A stretch of DNA of 64,000 bases from Actinacidiphila yeochonensis CN732 (GTDB lineage: Bacteria; Actinomycetota; Actinomycetes; Streptomycetales; Streptomycetaceae). The DNA lies in NCBI RefSeq assembly GCF_000745345.1, contig NZ_JQNR01000002.1, forward strand, positions 1 to 64,000. The letters run 5' to 3'. Positions 25,586 through 33,391 of the stretch are shown piece after piece; position 1 is the first letter of the stretch, and each line of letters opens with the position of its first letter. The position numbers were made by a program, and so were the translations under genes. The notes beneath the pieces are model-generated. The model ran no database searches. It saw nothing but the letters and a program-made list of their open reading frames with translations, and had not been told where the DNA came from.

Positions 25586-25975
25586 ATGACCCATCGCACG
25601 AGCGACGCTCTCACCCTGCGTACGCCTCTTCCCGCTATCCCGGGAGCCGGGAGCCTCGGAATCCGCGTCACGTACCCCACCAACGGCCCGGACGGCTTCA
25701 CCACGGCGCTGCTGCGGCTGCCGAACGACTACACCGTCGCGGTCGTTCACTCCCCCCGTCGGCAGTGGGCCGTGGCGCAGCGCCACTACGTCGTCCCCGG
25801 CACCGGCGTCACCGACCCCCGGCCGCTGCTCGTCGATCCCTTCACCGGTGTGCGCGTACCGCACGGCATCGTGTGGGACTGGCAGGGCGGCCGCGGCATC
25901 TCCTCCGTCCTGCGCGCCCTTGCCCCACTCGATCGCGCGCCCGACCTCTACATCGGCAAGAACGAGACCTCCTGA
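25586..25975 (+). CDS. hypothetical protein (129 aa)
   Basis: ATG 25586 after AGGAGGACTTCCGCC. Strand-rich (TTALLRLPNDYTVAVVHSPR; RQWAVAQRHYVVPGTGV) with a C-terminal helix. It belongs with the LPD29 gene, though an 11-bp hairpin lies between them. Function unknown. Confidence 0.7.
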   Translation: MTHRTSDALTLRTPLPAIPGAGSLGIRVTYPTNGPDGFTTALLRLPNDYTVAVVHSPRRQWAVAQRHYVVPGTGVTDPRPLLVDPFTGVRVPHGIVWDWQGGRGISSVLRALAPLDRAPDLYIGKNETS

Positions 25976-26116
25976 CCCGGATGTCCCGGAGGCCGCCGCC
26001 TCGCACTACGGCGGCGGGCGGCACCGGATAGGGCGCCGCGCAGCGCGGCTGAGTGGAGCCCGCCAGGCAGTCCAGCGAGCACCGAACCGGGGCAGCCAGC
26101 CAGAGCCGGCGCGAGG

Positions 26117-26216
26117 TGTCACGCTGTCACGCTCGCCCGCATCTCACTCCGCACGCACCCTTCCCCCAGGTCAGAGCGTTTCTTGCGTCTCCGTGACAGG
26201 CGGCGTGACACCGGGC
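26117..26216. repeat. compound GTGACA site, copy B
   Basis: TGTCACGC at 26117-26124 and 26125-26132, 34 bp, CAGGTCAGAG at 26167-26176, then CCGTGACA at 26191 and GCGTGACA at 26203 (12-bp period). Same order and spacing as copies A and C; fewer direct repeats. It lies between convergent genes. Confidence 0.8.
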
Positions 26217-26247
26217 CCGGGGGACACCACGGCCCGGCGGCCCTCGG

Positions 26248-26688
26248 TCAACTCACGAGGGTGAACCGGTCCGTGGTCCGCTCGCGGCCCCGGCGGTCGC
26301 GGTAGGCGAAGGTCGGGGTGCCGCCGTCGACGCGGGAGACCTTGCCGTCGTAGTGCCACCGTCCCACCTTGGCGCGGGTGTACTCGATCTCAATCGTGAC
26401 AACGCGATCGCGCGGGCCCAGCCTCGCCGCGTTCGCAGCGTCCTCGGGCGTGGCGTAGAGGATCGCGGCAGCTGCGGCGTCCGGCCGGTAGGCGTTCGCG
26501 AAGCGCTCGGCGGACATCGCGCTGTGCGTGACGAGCGGCTTGCCGCGCCAGTCCGTGCCGTAGATGTCGAAGGCGACGGCGGGCCCCGTGTCGGTCTCCC
26601 AGATGCGGGTCACCTTGACGCGCGGCCAGTGCGCGGCCCCGTCCGCACGGTCATAGGCCAAATTCTCGTGGATGTCGTTGGTGTGCAC
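26248..26688 (-). CDS. hypothetical protein (146 aa)
   Basis: ATG 26688. Beta-rich with charged turns (PAVAFDIYGTDWRGKPLVTH; GRWHYDGKVSRVDGGTPTFA) around a central helix with ATPEDAANAARLG. No motif recognised. Third gene of a minus-strand operon headed by family promoter 10. Confidence 0.7.
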   Translation of the reverse strand: MHTNDIHENLAYDRADGAAHWPRVKVTRIWETDTGPAVAFDIYGTDWRGKPLVTHSAMSAERFANAYRPDAAAAAILYATPEDAANAARLGPRDRVVTIEIEYTRAKVGRWHYDGKVSRVDGGTPTFAYRDRRGRERTTDRFTLVS

Positions 26689-26744
26689 GGTTCCTCGTCT
26701 TCAGTGGCGGCAGTGCGGCGGGTGACGTGGCCGGTGGGCGGCGC

Positions 26745-26918
26745 TCATCCCGACAGGGACGAGTACCGGATGGCGGCACGCTTCGCGCCGCTGCGGTCGC
26801 GCTGCCGGTTGGTCCCGGTCGCGTGGGTGCCGCTCGCGGCAGAGCGTCGGAGGTTCTGAACCGCAACCATGCGGGCGTGGTTCTTGCCGAAGCGGGTGTG
26901 GCTGTTCTTCTGCTTCAC
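26745..26918 (-). CDS. very small basic protein (57 aa)
   Basis: GTG 26918 follows GGAGGCAGACCC; the frame ends with a TGA at 26745. The product is Arg/Lys/Asn/His rich (KQKNSHTRFGKNHARMVAVQ; NRQRDRSGAKRAAIRY), like a small nucleic-acid-binding peptide. Its good ribosome site and position between two operon genes support it as real. Confidence 0.65.
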   Translation of the reverse strand: MKQKNSHTRFGKNHARMVAVQNLRRSAASGTHATGTNRQRDRSGAKRAAIRYSSLSG

Positions 26919-26946
26919 GGGTCTGCCTCCTTGTCGGGTTGGGTTT

Positions 26947-27153
26947 CTACGGCGTGCTCAGACGGGCGAAGACGAGGCGGCCTGCTGCCTCGTCGGGATG
27001 CCGGTTGCCGGTCAGGGCGTCGAGCGCGATGTACAGCCCTGCGAGTTCGCCGTCGTTGCGGGCGTCTGCACGCGGCGATCCGGTCCGTGCCCATCCCTGG
27101 CGGTCTCGGATGGTCTCCATGAGGGTGTTCACCGCGGCGGTGAGGTCGTCCAC
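26947..27153 (-). CDS. small helical protein (68 aa)
   Basis: GTG 27153 after AAGGAACCGACC, first gene downstream of family promoter 10. One N-terminal helix (LTAAVNTLMETIRDRQGW) and one C-terminal helix (GELAGLYIALDALTG). Function unknown. Confidence 0.7.
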   Translation of the reverse strand: MDDLTAAVNTLMETIRDRQGWARTGSPRADARNDGELAGLYIALDALTGNRHPDEAAGRLVFARLSTP

Positions 27154-27212
27154 GGTCGGTTCCTTCGTTCGTAGCGGCCGGCGAGTGCTTGCTTCACCCG
27201 CTCCCAGCTATT

Positions 27213-27259
27213 CACTAATCTACCTTGAGGGACGCTTACTGTCAAGTTTTATGTGTCAC
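27213..27259 (-). promoter_or_regulatory. family promoter 10
   Basis: Minus strand: box GTGACACATAAAAC, -35 TTGACA (27245-27240), 17-bp spacer, -10 TAGATT (27222-27217), then AGTGAATAG (the usual AATG is AGTG). Divergent from promoter 11, with 49 bp between the boxes. Confidence 0.87.
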
Positions 27260-27308
27260 TCGCGCAGCGCCGCACCCCCTCACGGAAGCCTCGGGCCCGT
27301 CGATCGAA

Positions 27309-27358
27309 TGACACATAAAACTTGACCTCAACCCATACGGTGGGGTAGATTAATGAAT
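27309..27358 (+). promoter_or_regulatory. family promoter 11
   Basis: Box ATGACACATAAAAC, -35 TTGACC (27322-27327), 18-bp spacer, -10 TAGATT (27346-27351), AATGAATG. Confidence 0.88.
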
Positions 27359-27360
27359 GT

Positions 27361-27411
27361 CGGAACGGGGTGATGCAAGCGCCCCGAACGCCGCTACGGA
27401 ACCCCGCAGGA
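27361..27411 (+). promoter_or_regulatory. shared 5' leader, copy 1
   Basis: CGGGG (27366-27370) pairs with CCCCG (27382-27386) across a loop containing GCAAGC; CGCTACGGA follows at 27392-27400. Closest relative is the leader at 28701. Confidence 0.6.
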
Positions 27412-27422
27412 CAGGAGCCACC

Positions 27423-27689
27423 ATGACCGCCATGCTCGCCGAGGCCCCGACCACCCCCGCCCGGCCCCTGGAGGTCGTGGACTTCGACCGGATCGTCTGC
27501 GACCAGTGCGACCGCATGTCCGCCTTTCTCGACGACGAGGACGAGGGCACCGAAGCCGCGCACGACGCCGGTTGGCACGTCTACAACCGGGACGACTGCG
27601 GCTGCCCGATCCTGTGCGGCGACTGCGCCGAGGACTGGTGCGGGGCGCGCGACGACTCCCCCCGACTGTTCGGGATGAGGGTCGTCTGA
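27423..27689 (+). CDS. small zinc-ribbon protein (88 aa)
   Basis: ATG 27423 follows ACAGGAGCCACC. CDQC at residues 24-27 and CGCPILCGDC around 59-68 provide four or more zinc ligands separated by an acidic helix, a small treble-clef or ribbon. An in-frame ATG at 27357 right at the predicted transcript start would add 22 residues. Its leader is shared with the 28760 gene. Confidence 0.75.
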   Translation: MTAMLAEAPTTPARPLEVVDFDRIVCDQCDRMSAFLDDEDEGTEAAHDAGWHVYNRDDCGCPILCGDCAEDWCGARDDSPRLFGMRVV

Positions 27690-27760
27690 CCCCTCCCTGG
27701 CGGGCCGTACCTGGCGGCCCGCCCCCGCCCCGGCTACACCCCACCTGACGAGGAGCCCAC

Positions 27761-28021
27761 ATGCACCCTGACCAGCGCCAGCAGCGAATCCGTTCGCTCC
27801 TCCTCACCGCTTCGCCCGAGCAGCTGCGGGCCGCGCTGGAGTCGGTCCTCTTGGCGACTGCATCGGCCCAGCGCGAGCGCGACGTTTCCGACTACGGCAT
27901 CGACGGATGGCGGTCGTCGCAGGTCGTAGACGCCGAGTTCGAGGCGCGCAGCGGTGTGGGTGACGAGGTCGACGGCTCGGTGCTCACGGCCCTTGAGGCC
28001 GAGACCGGCACCGGCGCCTGA
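27761..28021 (+). CDS. small helical protein (86 aa)
   Basis: ATG 27761 after GAGGAGCCCAC. The N-terminal half is one long helix (QRIRSLLLTASPEQLRAALE), the C-terminal half acidic. Function unknown; second gene behind promoter 11. Confidence 0.7.
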   Translation: MHPDQRQQRIRSLLLTASPEQLRAALESVLLATASAQRERDVSDYGIDGWRSSQVVDAEFEARSGVGDEVDGSVLTALEAETGTGA

Positions 28022-28191
28022 GCGGCACGCGGGGTCCAGGCGGCGCCTCGCCGTGCGCCTGGGCGAGAGCACGGGCCCCGCCGCAACGGGCCCGCCACAA
28101 CCCACCGTGCGAGTGCCGCACACGATCGATCTGCGGGCCGCAGGTTTCCATCCGCCCCCACCGTCCGCCCTTCGCGCATCCGAGGAGTTCC

Positions 28192-28623
28192 ATGGCACAC
28201 GAGAGCAACCGCCGCGAGCAGCCGGCAGTCGGCGCCCGTCCCGCCCCCACGCTGGTCGGCGTGAGCGCGCTGTTCATGCCCGACGAGTTGGAGTGCCTGG
28301 TCCGCACGGCGGCCGAGGCGATCTACGGAGACGCGGACGACCTCAGCGTCCGTCAGCTCGACATGGCGGCGCGCGCCCGCCACCTGATGGACCTGGAGGC
28401 GGGCGACGGCGAGCCGCCCGCCGTGAGCGGCGCAGCCGTCCTCGCGGCCTCCCTGCGCGCCCTGGCCGTACAGGGTCAGGTCGGAGTGGACCTGTACGCC
28501 GATCACTTCGAGGTCGTCGGCCCCGACGACGTGTCCCTGTACGCCGCGCGTTGCCACGTCACGGCGGCGGACCTGGCAGCCCTCCTCGGCATCCCGGAGC
28601 ACGTGATCCACGACGCCCGCTGA
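28192..28623 (+). CDS. hypothetical protein (143 aa)
   Basis: ATG 28192 after GAGGAGTTCC. A disordered N-terminus precedes helix-rich sequence (DELECLVRTAAEAIYGDADD; AAVLAASLRALAVQGQVGVD) and a final helix near VTAADLAALLGIP. No family recognised. Ends 25 bp before family promoter 12. Confidence 0.7.
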   Translation: MAHESNRREQPAVGARPAPTLVGVSALFMPDELECLVRTAAEAIYGDADDLSVRQLDMAARARHLMDLEAGDGEPPAVSGAAVLAASLRALAVQGQVGVDLYADHFEVVGPDDVSLYAARCHVTAADLAALLGIPEHVIHDAR

Positions 28624-28647
28624 CGTGATGGGCCGACCAACCATCAA

Positions 28648-28698
28648 GTGACACATAAAACTTGACTGTCACCCGTCCGGTGAGGTAGATTAATGAAT
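28648..28698 (+). promoter_or_regulatory. family promoter 12
   Basis: Box GTGACACATAAAAC, -35 TTGACT (28662-28667), 18-bp spacer, -10 TAGATT (28686-28691), AATGAATG. Confidence 0.88.
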
Positions 28699-28700
28699 GT

Positions 28701-28748
28701 CGGGACGGGGTGATGCAAGCGCCCCGGACGGCCGCTACGGAACCCACC
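28701..28748 (+). promoter_or_regulatory. shared 5' leader, copy 2
   Basis: CGGGG-loop-CCCCG hairpin with GCAAGC in the loop, then CGCTACGGA at 28733-28741. Differs from copy 1 at only a few positions. Confidence 0.6.
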
Positions 28749-28759
28749 GAAGGAGTCTC

Positions 28760-29020
28760 ATGTCTCTCGCCATCTCCCCCGAAGGCACCTACGACGTCCG
28801 CCTGGACGAGCCCGCCCCGTTCAACTACGTCGTGGCCACCAAGCGCAGCGTGCCCGGCTCCCAGGTGGCCGAGGTGGCCCGCGAGCTGATGGCGAAGGAC
28901 GCGGTGGACCACGCGGAGGTGTGGAGCCAGATCGAGCGCGCCTACATCCCGTCCGCCTACCAGGTGAAGGTCTTCGACGTGACCGGCGAGTGGCCGGTGC
29001 TGGTGCCCTTCCAGTTCTGA
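28760..29020 (+). CDS. small hypothetical protein (86 aa)
   Basis: ATG 28760 follows AAGGAGTCTC. Two strands, a helix (GSQVAEVARELMAKDAVDHA) and closing strands (YQVKVFDVTGEWPVLVPFQF). An in-frame ATG at 28697 would add a 21-residue extension beginning MSGRGDASAP. First of four genes behind promoter 12. Function unknown. Confidence 0.72.
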   Translation: MSLAISPEGTYDVRLDEPAPFNYVVATKRSVPGSQVAEVARELMAKDAVDHAEVWSQIERAYIPSAYQVKVFDVTGEWPVLVPFQF

Positions 29021-29026
29021 CGGAAC

Positions 29027-29055
29027 GGGCCGCGCCCCCGGACGGGGCGCGGCCC
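29027..29055 (+). terminator. 12-bp GC hairpin
   Basis: GGGCCGCGCCCC pairs with GGGGCGCGGCCC over CGGAC, just past the 28760 gene. Likely partial termination within the operon. Confidence 0.55.
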
Positions 29056-29097
29056 GGCCCCGCCCGCATCTGCCTCACTTCCCGGAGGGACTTCCCG

Positions 29098-29508
29098 ATG
29101 AACAGCAATCCGCGCGCCGTCCGCCTCTTCCCGCACCGTTGGTGCACCTCCGTCGGCCGCCTGGTCGTGGTCGCCGGGGTTCTGCCCGCTCTCTTCGGCG
29201 GGGCCGCCTCGGTCATGCTCCTGGCGCTCGTCCTGGTCGGCGGCCTCGGGGCCCTGATGCTCGCCTGCGCGCTGCACGAGAGCCGGTCCGGTCACCACCG
29301 GCCCGCGCGGGCCGTGTTCGCGCTCACCACCGACGCGCTGCTGGTGCTGGTGGCCACCGGGCTGCTCCTGGGCGCCCTGCTCGCGGGCACCGGCACCACG
29401 CCGCTGCTGTCGGCCAGCGGAGCCGCCACGTTCCTCGCGGGCATCGCCGCCCTGTGCACCCTCCAGCACCTCGCGCACCGCCGCTCGCACCGGCGCCGCT
29501 ACCGCTGA
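29098..29508 (+). CDS. integral membrane protein (136 aa)
   Basis: ATG 29098 after GGAGGGACTTCCCG. Four hydrophobic segments are visible at about residues 20-40, 42-60, 76-96 and 103-122 (for example SVMLLALVLVGGLGALMLAC), with a basic C-terminus (HRRSHRRRYR). It is followed by a second membrane protein of similar type. No transport motif seen. Confidence 0.75.
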   Translation: MNSNPRAVRLFPHRWCTSVGRLVVVAGVLPALFGGAASVMLLALVLVGGLGALMLACALHESRSGHHRPARAVFALTTDALLVLVATGLLLGALLAGTGTTPLLSASGAATFLAGIAALCTLQHLAHRRSHRRRYR

Positions 29509-29515
29509 ACCCGCC

Positions 29516-29544
29516 CCGGCCGGGCGCACCGAGCGCCCGGCCGG
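29516..29544 (+). terminator. 12-bp GC hairpin
   Basis: CCGGCCGGGCGC pairs with GCGCCCGGCCGG over ACCGA, between the two membrane-protein genes. Confidence 0.55.
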
Positions 29545-29571
29545 TCACGCCTCCGACCCCAGGAGTCCTGG

Positions 29572-30057
29572 TTGAGCCTCCCTGAGCCCACCGAAGAACT
29601 CTCCCCCGGCCTCCCCCATCGCCTGTGCGGCAGGCTGCACGAAGCCGTCCTGGTCCTCGGCGTCCCCGCCGTGGTCGTGGCCATCGCCTACGGCGGCCCC
29701 GCCATGTGGGCCCTGCTGTTCTACCTCGGCGTCATCCAGCTCGCCCTGGTCCTCCTCACCGTCTCCACCGCACTGCCGCCGCAGGAAGCGGCGCCGACCC
29801 TCCGGTCCGGGTGGGCAGCCGTCGCGGCCGGGACGGACCTCCTGGTCCTCGGCGCACTCGCCTGGTTCCTCCTGCGTGCCTGGTTCGACCCCGGTACGGC
29901 CGCCGCCCCCGCGCCGACCCCCTCCGCCTTCTGCGCCGTCTTCTCGGTCCCCGTCCTCGGCGCGCTCCACCACGTCGCCCACGACCGCGCCCTGCGTCCC
30001 GTCGCGGCTGCGCCGGGAGGGGACGCCCACCCCGGCACGGACGACGCGCAGAACTGA
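29572..30057 (+). CDS. integral membrane protein (161 aa)
   Basis: TTG 29572 is chosen because AGGAGTCCTGG precedes it. Membrane segments at about 24-42, 46-64, 82-102 and 118-135 and an HHVAHDRALRP motif match the layout of the preceding 29098 protein (whose end reads LQHLAHRRSH), so the two are probably diverged paralogues. Function unknown. Confidence 0.72.
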   Translation: MSLPEPTEELSPGLPHRLCGRLHEAVLVLGVPAVVVAIAYGGPAMWALLFYLGVIQLALVLLTVSTALPPQEAAPTLRSGWAAVAAGTDLLVLGALAWFLLRAWFDPGTAAAPAPTPSAFCAVFSVPVLGALHHVAHDRALRPVAAAPGGDAHPGTDDAQN

Positions 30058-30083
30058 CGCGCCCCTCGACCCGAAGGAAACCC

Positions 30084-30338
30084 ATGCCCCTTCAGCCCAG
30101 CGCCCGCCGCTTCAACGCGACCGCCGGCTACCTCCCGCCGGACCTCCAGGACCCCGACACCTTCCCCGTCGTCGTGCTGGCCGGGTTCCGGATCGGGGCC
30201 TTCGTCACGGACGAGGGCACCGTGTACATCGGCGTGGACAGCGAGTTCGCGGACTCAGAACTGCGCTCTCCCGACGGCACGATCGCCGTCGAGTTCCGCG
30301 TCGACAGCCACCCGAGCCAGTACAACTGGTGCGCCTGA
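30084..30338 (+). CDS. small beta-rich protein (84 aa)
   Basis: ATG 30084 after GAAGGAAACCC. FPVVVLAGFRIGAFVTDEGT and TIAVEFRVDSHPSQYNWCA are strands of a small beta fold. Last gene of the promoter 12 operon. Function unknown. Confidence 0.72.
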   Translation: MPLQPSARRFNATAGYLPPDLQDPDTFPVVVLAGFRIGAFVTDEGTVYIGVDSEFADSELRSPDGTIAVEFRVDSHPSQYNWCA

Positions 30339-30349
30339 CGATCAACAGA

Positions 30350-30400
30350 ACGACACATAAAACTTGACTCGCAGCACGACGTCGAGATAGACTAATGAAT
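30350..30400 (+). promoter_or_regulatory. family promoter 13
   Basis: Box CGACACATAAAAC, -35 TTGACT (30364-30369), 18-bp spacer, -10 TAGACT (30388-30393), AATGAATA. The transcript begins with an imperfect hairpin pairing GGGTGGTCA with TGACCACCC. Confidence 0.87.
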
Positions 30401-30461
30401 ATAGAGGGGGTGGTCATTCCGATGGGGGTGACCACCCTGCCGTCACCGAAGGAGGAACTGG

Positions 30462-30746
30462 ATGCCGCAGCCGCTCCGCGAGAGCCTCGCAGATGCCCCC
30501 GGATACGTGTGGATCATGTCGCGCGGCGAGCGCAGCGAGGGCAGCGAAGTGGTGGAGGTGTTCACGGATCCGGCTTTCGCCCTGGACGAGTTCGCCGCCG
30601 AGGCGAAGCGGCAGGGCTTCCCGCGCTCGGAGAAGGTGCGCGTCATGCTCGAATTCCACCTCTTCGAGCGCGGCGTGGACTACCTGGAGCTGCGGCGGCA
30701 CCCGGTGCGGCAGCGCACACCCGGACCCCGGCAGGCTTCGCGCTGA
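30462..30746 (+). CDS. small hypothetical protein (94 aa)
   Basis: ATG 30462 after AAGGAGGAACTGG. Pattern strand-helix-strand: YVWIMSRGERSEGSEVVEVF, then a helix with AFALDEFAAEAKRQG, then RVMLEFHLFERGVDYLELRR. This is a compact ferredoxin-like arrangement, with no catalytic motif. Single-gene unit. Confidence 0.72.
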   Translation: MPQPLRESLADAPGYVWIMSRGERSEGSEVVEVFTDPAFALDEFAAEAKRQGFPRSEKVRVMLEFHLFERGVDYLELRRHPVRQRTPGPRQASR

Positions 30747-30795
30747 CGGGAGTGCGCCGCGGAGGCCGGCTCAACCCGTTCACACCTCCACCGCC

Positions 30796-30845
30796 TGACA
30801 CATAAAACTTGACCAATGGGCACCCCGAAGGGTAGACTAATGTTT
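30796..30845 (+). promoter_or_regulatory. family promoter 14
   Basis: Box CTGACACATAAAAC, -35 TTGACC (30809-30814), 18-bp spacer, -10 TAGACT (30833-30838), AATGTTTA. Confidence 0.87.
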
Positions 30846-30847
30846 AT

Positions 30848-30884
30848 TGGTGGGGAGGCAAGCCCTGCCGGCGGACGCTACGGA
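30848..30884 (+). promoter_or_regulatory. shared 5' leader, copy 3
   Basis: A G-rich run with GGCAAGCC and then CGCTACGGA (30876-30884). The conserved words lie in a different reading frame from copies 1 and 2, which points to RNA-level conservation. Confidence 0.5.
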
Positions 30885-30900
30885 AGGCCGAGAGAGCACT

Positions 30901-31410
30901 GTGTCGAACACCCGACTGACCACCACGCACATCCACCGGGCCCTGCACGAACTCCTGACCGCCGCCCCCCAGCGGGCCGACGACGGACACCCTGAGTACC
31001 CGTTGTTCGTGTACCACGGCCGCCCGGCCTGCCTGAACGCCGAGCTGCTCGCCGGCTTCGGCGCGAGCATCAGCCAGCTGAAGTCGCTGGCCTCGGCACT
31101 GGACGCCGCCGAGCAGGAGTGGGAGGACGTCAAGGACCCGCTCCGGCGCCGGTTCACCCCGCTCGCGTGGACGTGCCTGAGCCGTCTGAACGGCGGCGAC
31201 ACGGCAGGAGCCTGGGCGAACAGCCACCGCCTGGTGTTCGGCCCGCAGCAGCATTCGGGGAACGCCGAGTTCAATCGGGCGATCGACCGGCGCAGGCGCC
31301 CCTGGCTGTACGACCCGGCGGAGTTCGAGCAGCCGGAGGAGTCCCGGGCACCTCACCCCGGGTGCACCGAATACGACGTTCCCAGGGCGGCGCGCTACGG
31401 CTGGATCTAG
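30901..31410 (+). CDS. hypothetical protein (169 aa)
   Basis: GTG 30901 after GAGAGAGCACT. Helix-rich N-terminal half (HIHRALHELLTAAPQ; SISQLKSLASALDAAEQEWE) and a proline-rich C-terminus. It ends at compound site C. Function unknown. Confidence 0.7.
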   Translation: MSNTRLTTTHIHRALHELLTAAPQRADDGHPEYPLFVYHGRPACLNAELLAGFGASISQLKSLASALDAAEQEWEDVKDPLRRRFTPLAWTCLSRLNGGDTAGAWANSHRLVFGPQQHSGNAEFNRAIDRRRRPWLYDPAEFEQPEESRAPHPGCTEYDVPRAARYGWI

Positions 31411-31413
31411 GAG

Positions 31414-31525
31414 TGTCACGCGGGGCGGAGCGCATCCCAGATGCGGCCGTTTCTACAGGTCAGAGGTGTCACGGTGCCCAGCGTGACACCTGCCGTGACA
31501 TCCAGCGTGACAAGGGAGCGTGACA
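31414..31525. repeat. compound GTGACA site, copy C
   Basis: TGTCACGC (31414-31421), 34 bp, CAGGTCAGAG (31456-31465), TGTCACGG (31468-31475), then GCGTGACA or CCGTGACA at 31481, 31493, 31505 and 31518 (12-13 bp period). It begins immediately after the 30901 gene stop. Confidence 0.8.
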
Positions 31526-32417
31526 GCGCCGGGCCGGTGCGGGTCCCGGGGTGACCGGTCCGGGGCACCGTGCGCCGGGGCCGCATTGCCGGTCGCCTCT
31601 GCCGTCGCTCGCCGTTGCCCCCGCTTGCCGATCCGGCCTCCGCTTCAAGACGCAGGAGCCATCCGCCCAAAGGGGTGGGCGCTTTGCGCGGGCTGTCCGC
31701 GGGCCGCGGTGATCGCCGCCGGATTGACGCTGCGCGTATCCCTTCGTCCGTCCCGGGAGGGATACGTCGGGCCTCGCCGGCCGTCGGCTCGCCGCCCCGG
31801 GGTGGACGGGATCCGTCTGGGCCGCGCGCTCCCGGGCGCGGGAGCGGCGCCCGTCCCTCGTCGCTCGTCCGGCGAGCCGCGCCGCTCCGTATCGGCACAC
31901 GGTTCGCCTCGGGCAGATCCGGCGGTGTAGGCCGCGGCCTCCCGAGGCTCTCCAGGGCGCGCCTCCGATCGCAGAGCGCGCGGGTGCTGGGCGCATCGCG
32001 CCGTGCACATCGCCCCCACCGACGAGCGACCCGCCCAGCAGATTAATGGATTCGGGCTGATCTGGTGTCCCCTGCCCCCAGCCGGAAGAACTCCCCCGTC
32101 GCCTTGCCTCCTCTCCCTACGCGCAGCCCGATAGGCCCCCCGTCCAACGGCATGCGTCCCTGGGCCGCGCGACGACGGCAGCCACCCCCAGCCGGGCCCC
32201 CGAAGTCCTCGCCCCCCCATGGCCCATGAGCTTCTGCGCGGCATCCGCCCAGCAGGCAGCCGGCCCGTAGCGGTGAGCCTGTCGGACAACGGTCCGGCTC
32301 GACCGCCTCGCCTTCGCAGTGCGTAGGTGCATAGGGACGACGAGATCGGCACCGGCTTCCGTGCGCTCCCTGATCTCGTCGTCGGTCGAGAAGCGCGCTG
32401 CTGGCGTGACGCCGCAC

Positions 32418-32830
32418 CTTGCAGCAGCGCACCCTGGGCGGTCGCCGCTGCCCTCCTGTCCACGATCCGGCTGTGCAGCGCTGCCCGGGGCACCGGCGCC
32501 GGTCTGCCGGGGCAGCACAGCAGCACCCCAGCCGGCAAGGGTCAGCAGCACGCGAGCAGCAGGCCCTTCGGCGGTGCAGCGCTGCCAGGCGAACGGGCAG
32601 GTGAAGCGGGCAGCGGCAGCTTCGCTGCGTGCAGCCGGCTGTCCCCCGGTGCTACTGCTGCCCGCGGGCAGCAGCAGCACGACCGCGGTCGCAGCGTGCT
32701 GCCGGCAGCGCTGCCCCTGGACCGCGGCGGGCAGCGCCTTCGGCGCGCGTACCGCCCTTGCAGCCGCTGCACGGTGGTTGCGGCTGCTGCGGCCGCTGCA
32801 CGCCGCCCTGGTCGACGAGGCCTCCGGCGG
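32418..32830. repeat. GCAGC/GCTGC-rich tract II
   Basis: GCAGC and its complement GCTGC are strongly over-represented in both orientations, for example GGGCAGCAGCAGCACGACC near 32670. Unlike tract I it mixes orientations, so it can fold into many hairpins. It shares with tract I a position downstream of a compound GTGACA site. Confidence 0.55.
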
Positions 32831-32971
32831 GGTGAGGACCTGGCAGCGCTGCAACGGCTGCCGTACCGCTCTCACCCGCTCGCGGACCGAAAGGCGTCGG
32901 GGCCACACGGCCGGACCGGTCCCGGCGAGTCCTCCGGCAGGCGTGTGAGGCAGTGCCCCCAACCAGCCTGA

Positions 32972-33021
32972 GTGACACATAAAACTTGACTGGCGATCCG
33001 TTCGGCATTAGACTAATGGAT
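32972..33021 (+). promoter_or_regulatory. family promoter 15
   Basis: Box GTGACACATAAAAC, -35 TTGACT (32986-32991), 17-bp spacer, -10 TAGACT (33009-33014), AATGGATA. Confidence 0.87.
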
Positions 33022-33143
33022 ATAGAGGGGACGGACTCGTTCGCGACAGATGAGCCACGCGCGACTGGCTGCGGCTCTGCTCTGCGCAGTGGCCTGCAGT
33101 CATGGTCGAGTGCTCCGTCCCGGCCCACCGTGGAGAGGAACGC

Positions 33144-33344
33144 GTGACCGAAACCCTCGCCGGCACCGGCCCGGGCATGCTCCAGCACTACGTTCTGAGG
33201 GCAGCCGCCGATCCGGTCAAGCAGGACCTGGAGCTGATCCACACGACCTGCGGGTCCCACGTATGCGACGCCGAGCACGACGACAGCCTGGACGTCCTGG
33301 TCCACCTGGCGGGAGCACACGCCGCCGGCTGCGACCGTCCATAG
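33144..33344 (+). CDS. small hypothetical protein (66 aa)
   Basis: GTG 33144 follows GAGAGGAACGC; a longer in-frame start at 33102 lacks a ribosome site. One cysteine pair (TTCGSHVCDAEHDD) with nearby His/Asp may bind metal. Its start overlaps the end of a 43-codon frame that opens just behind the promoter. Function unknown. Confidence 0.65.
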   Translation: MTETLAGTGPGMLQHYVLRAAADPVKQDLELIHTTCGSHVCDAEHDDSLDVLVHLAGAHAAGCDRP

Positions 33345-33391
33345 ACCCTGCCGGGCGCGTCCCCGCACCCGGCCCGTCCGAGGAGGCAGCC

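Larger units (their letters stand above)
31411..32971. other. second large non-coding region
   Basis: About 1.55 kb with no credible gene. It starts with compound site C, continues with GC-rich sequence in which I see no structure (31540-32380), then the GCAGC/GCTGC tract (32418-32830), and ends at family promoter 15. A stray AGATTAATGG at 32040 lacks a -35 and is not counted as a promoter. Confidence 0.55.

Noticed and set aside
30394-30480. ATG of the AATGAAT element as a general start of leader peptides
   Set aside because: This ATG lies only two bases after the -10 hexamer, upstream of where transcription should begin; conserved because of the promoter, not translation. Only the second ATG in some copies is a realistic leaderless start.
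32039-32050. AGATTAATGG resembling the -10 of the promoter family
   Set aside because: No TGACACATA box or TTGAC lies at the required distance upstream.
32452-32466. CTGTCCACG, near match to the DnaA-box-like motif
   Set aside because: Last base of the core differs, the conserved GTCT extension is missing and no gene start lies 60-85 bp away.
31645-32538. Open frames on both strands in the 31.4-33 kb region
   Set aside because: Composition is Arg/Pro/Ala runs without domains, frames overlap each other, and repeats of GCAGC explain part of them. Treated as non-coding.
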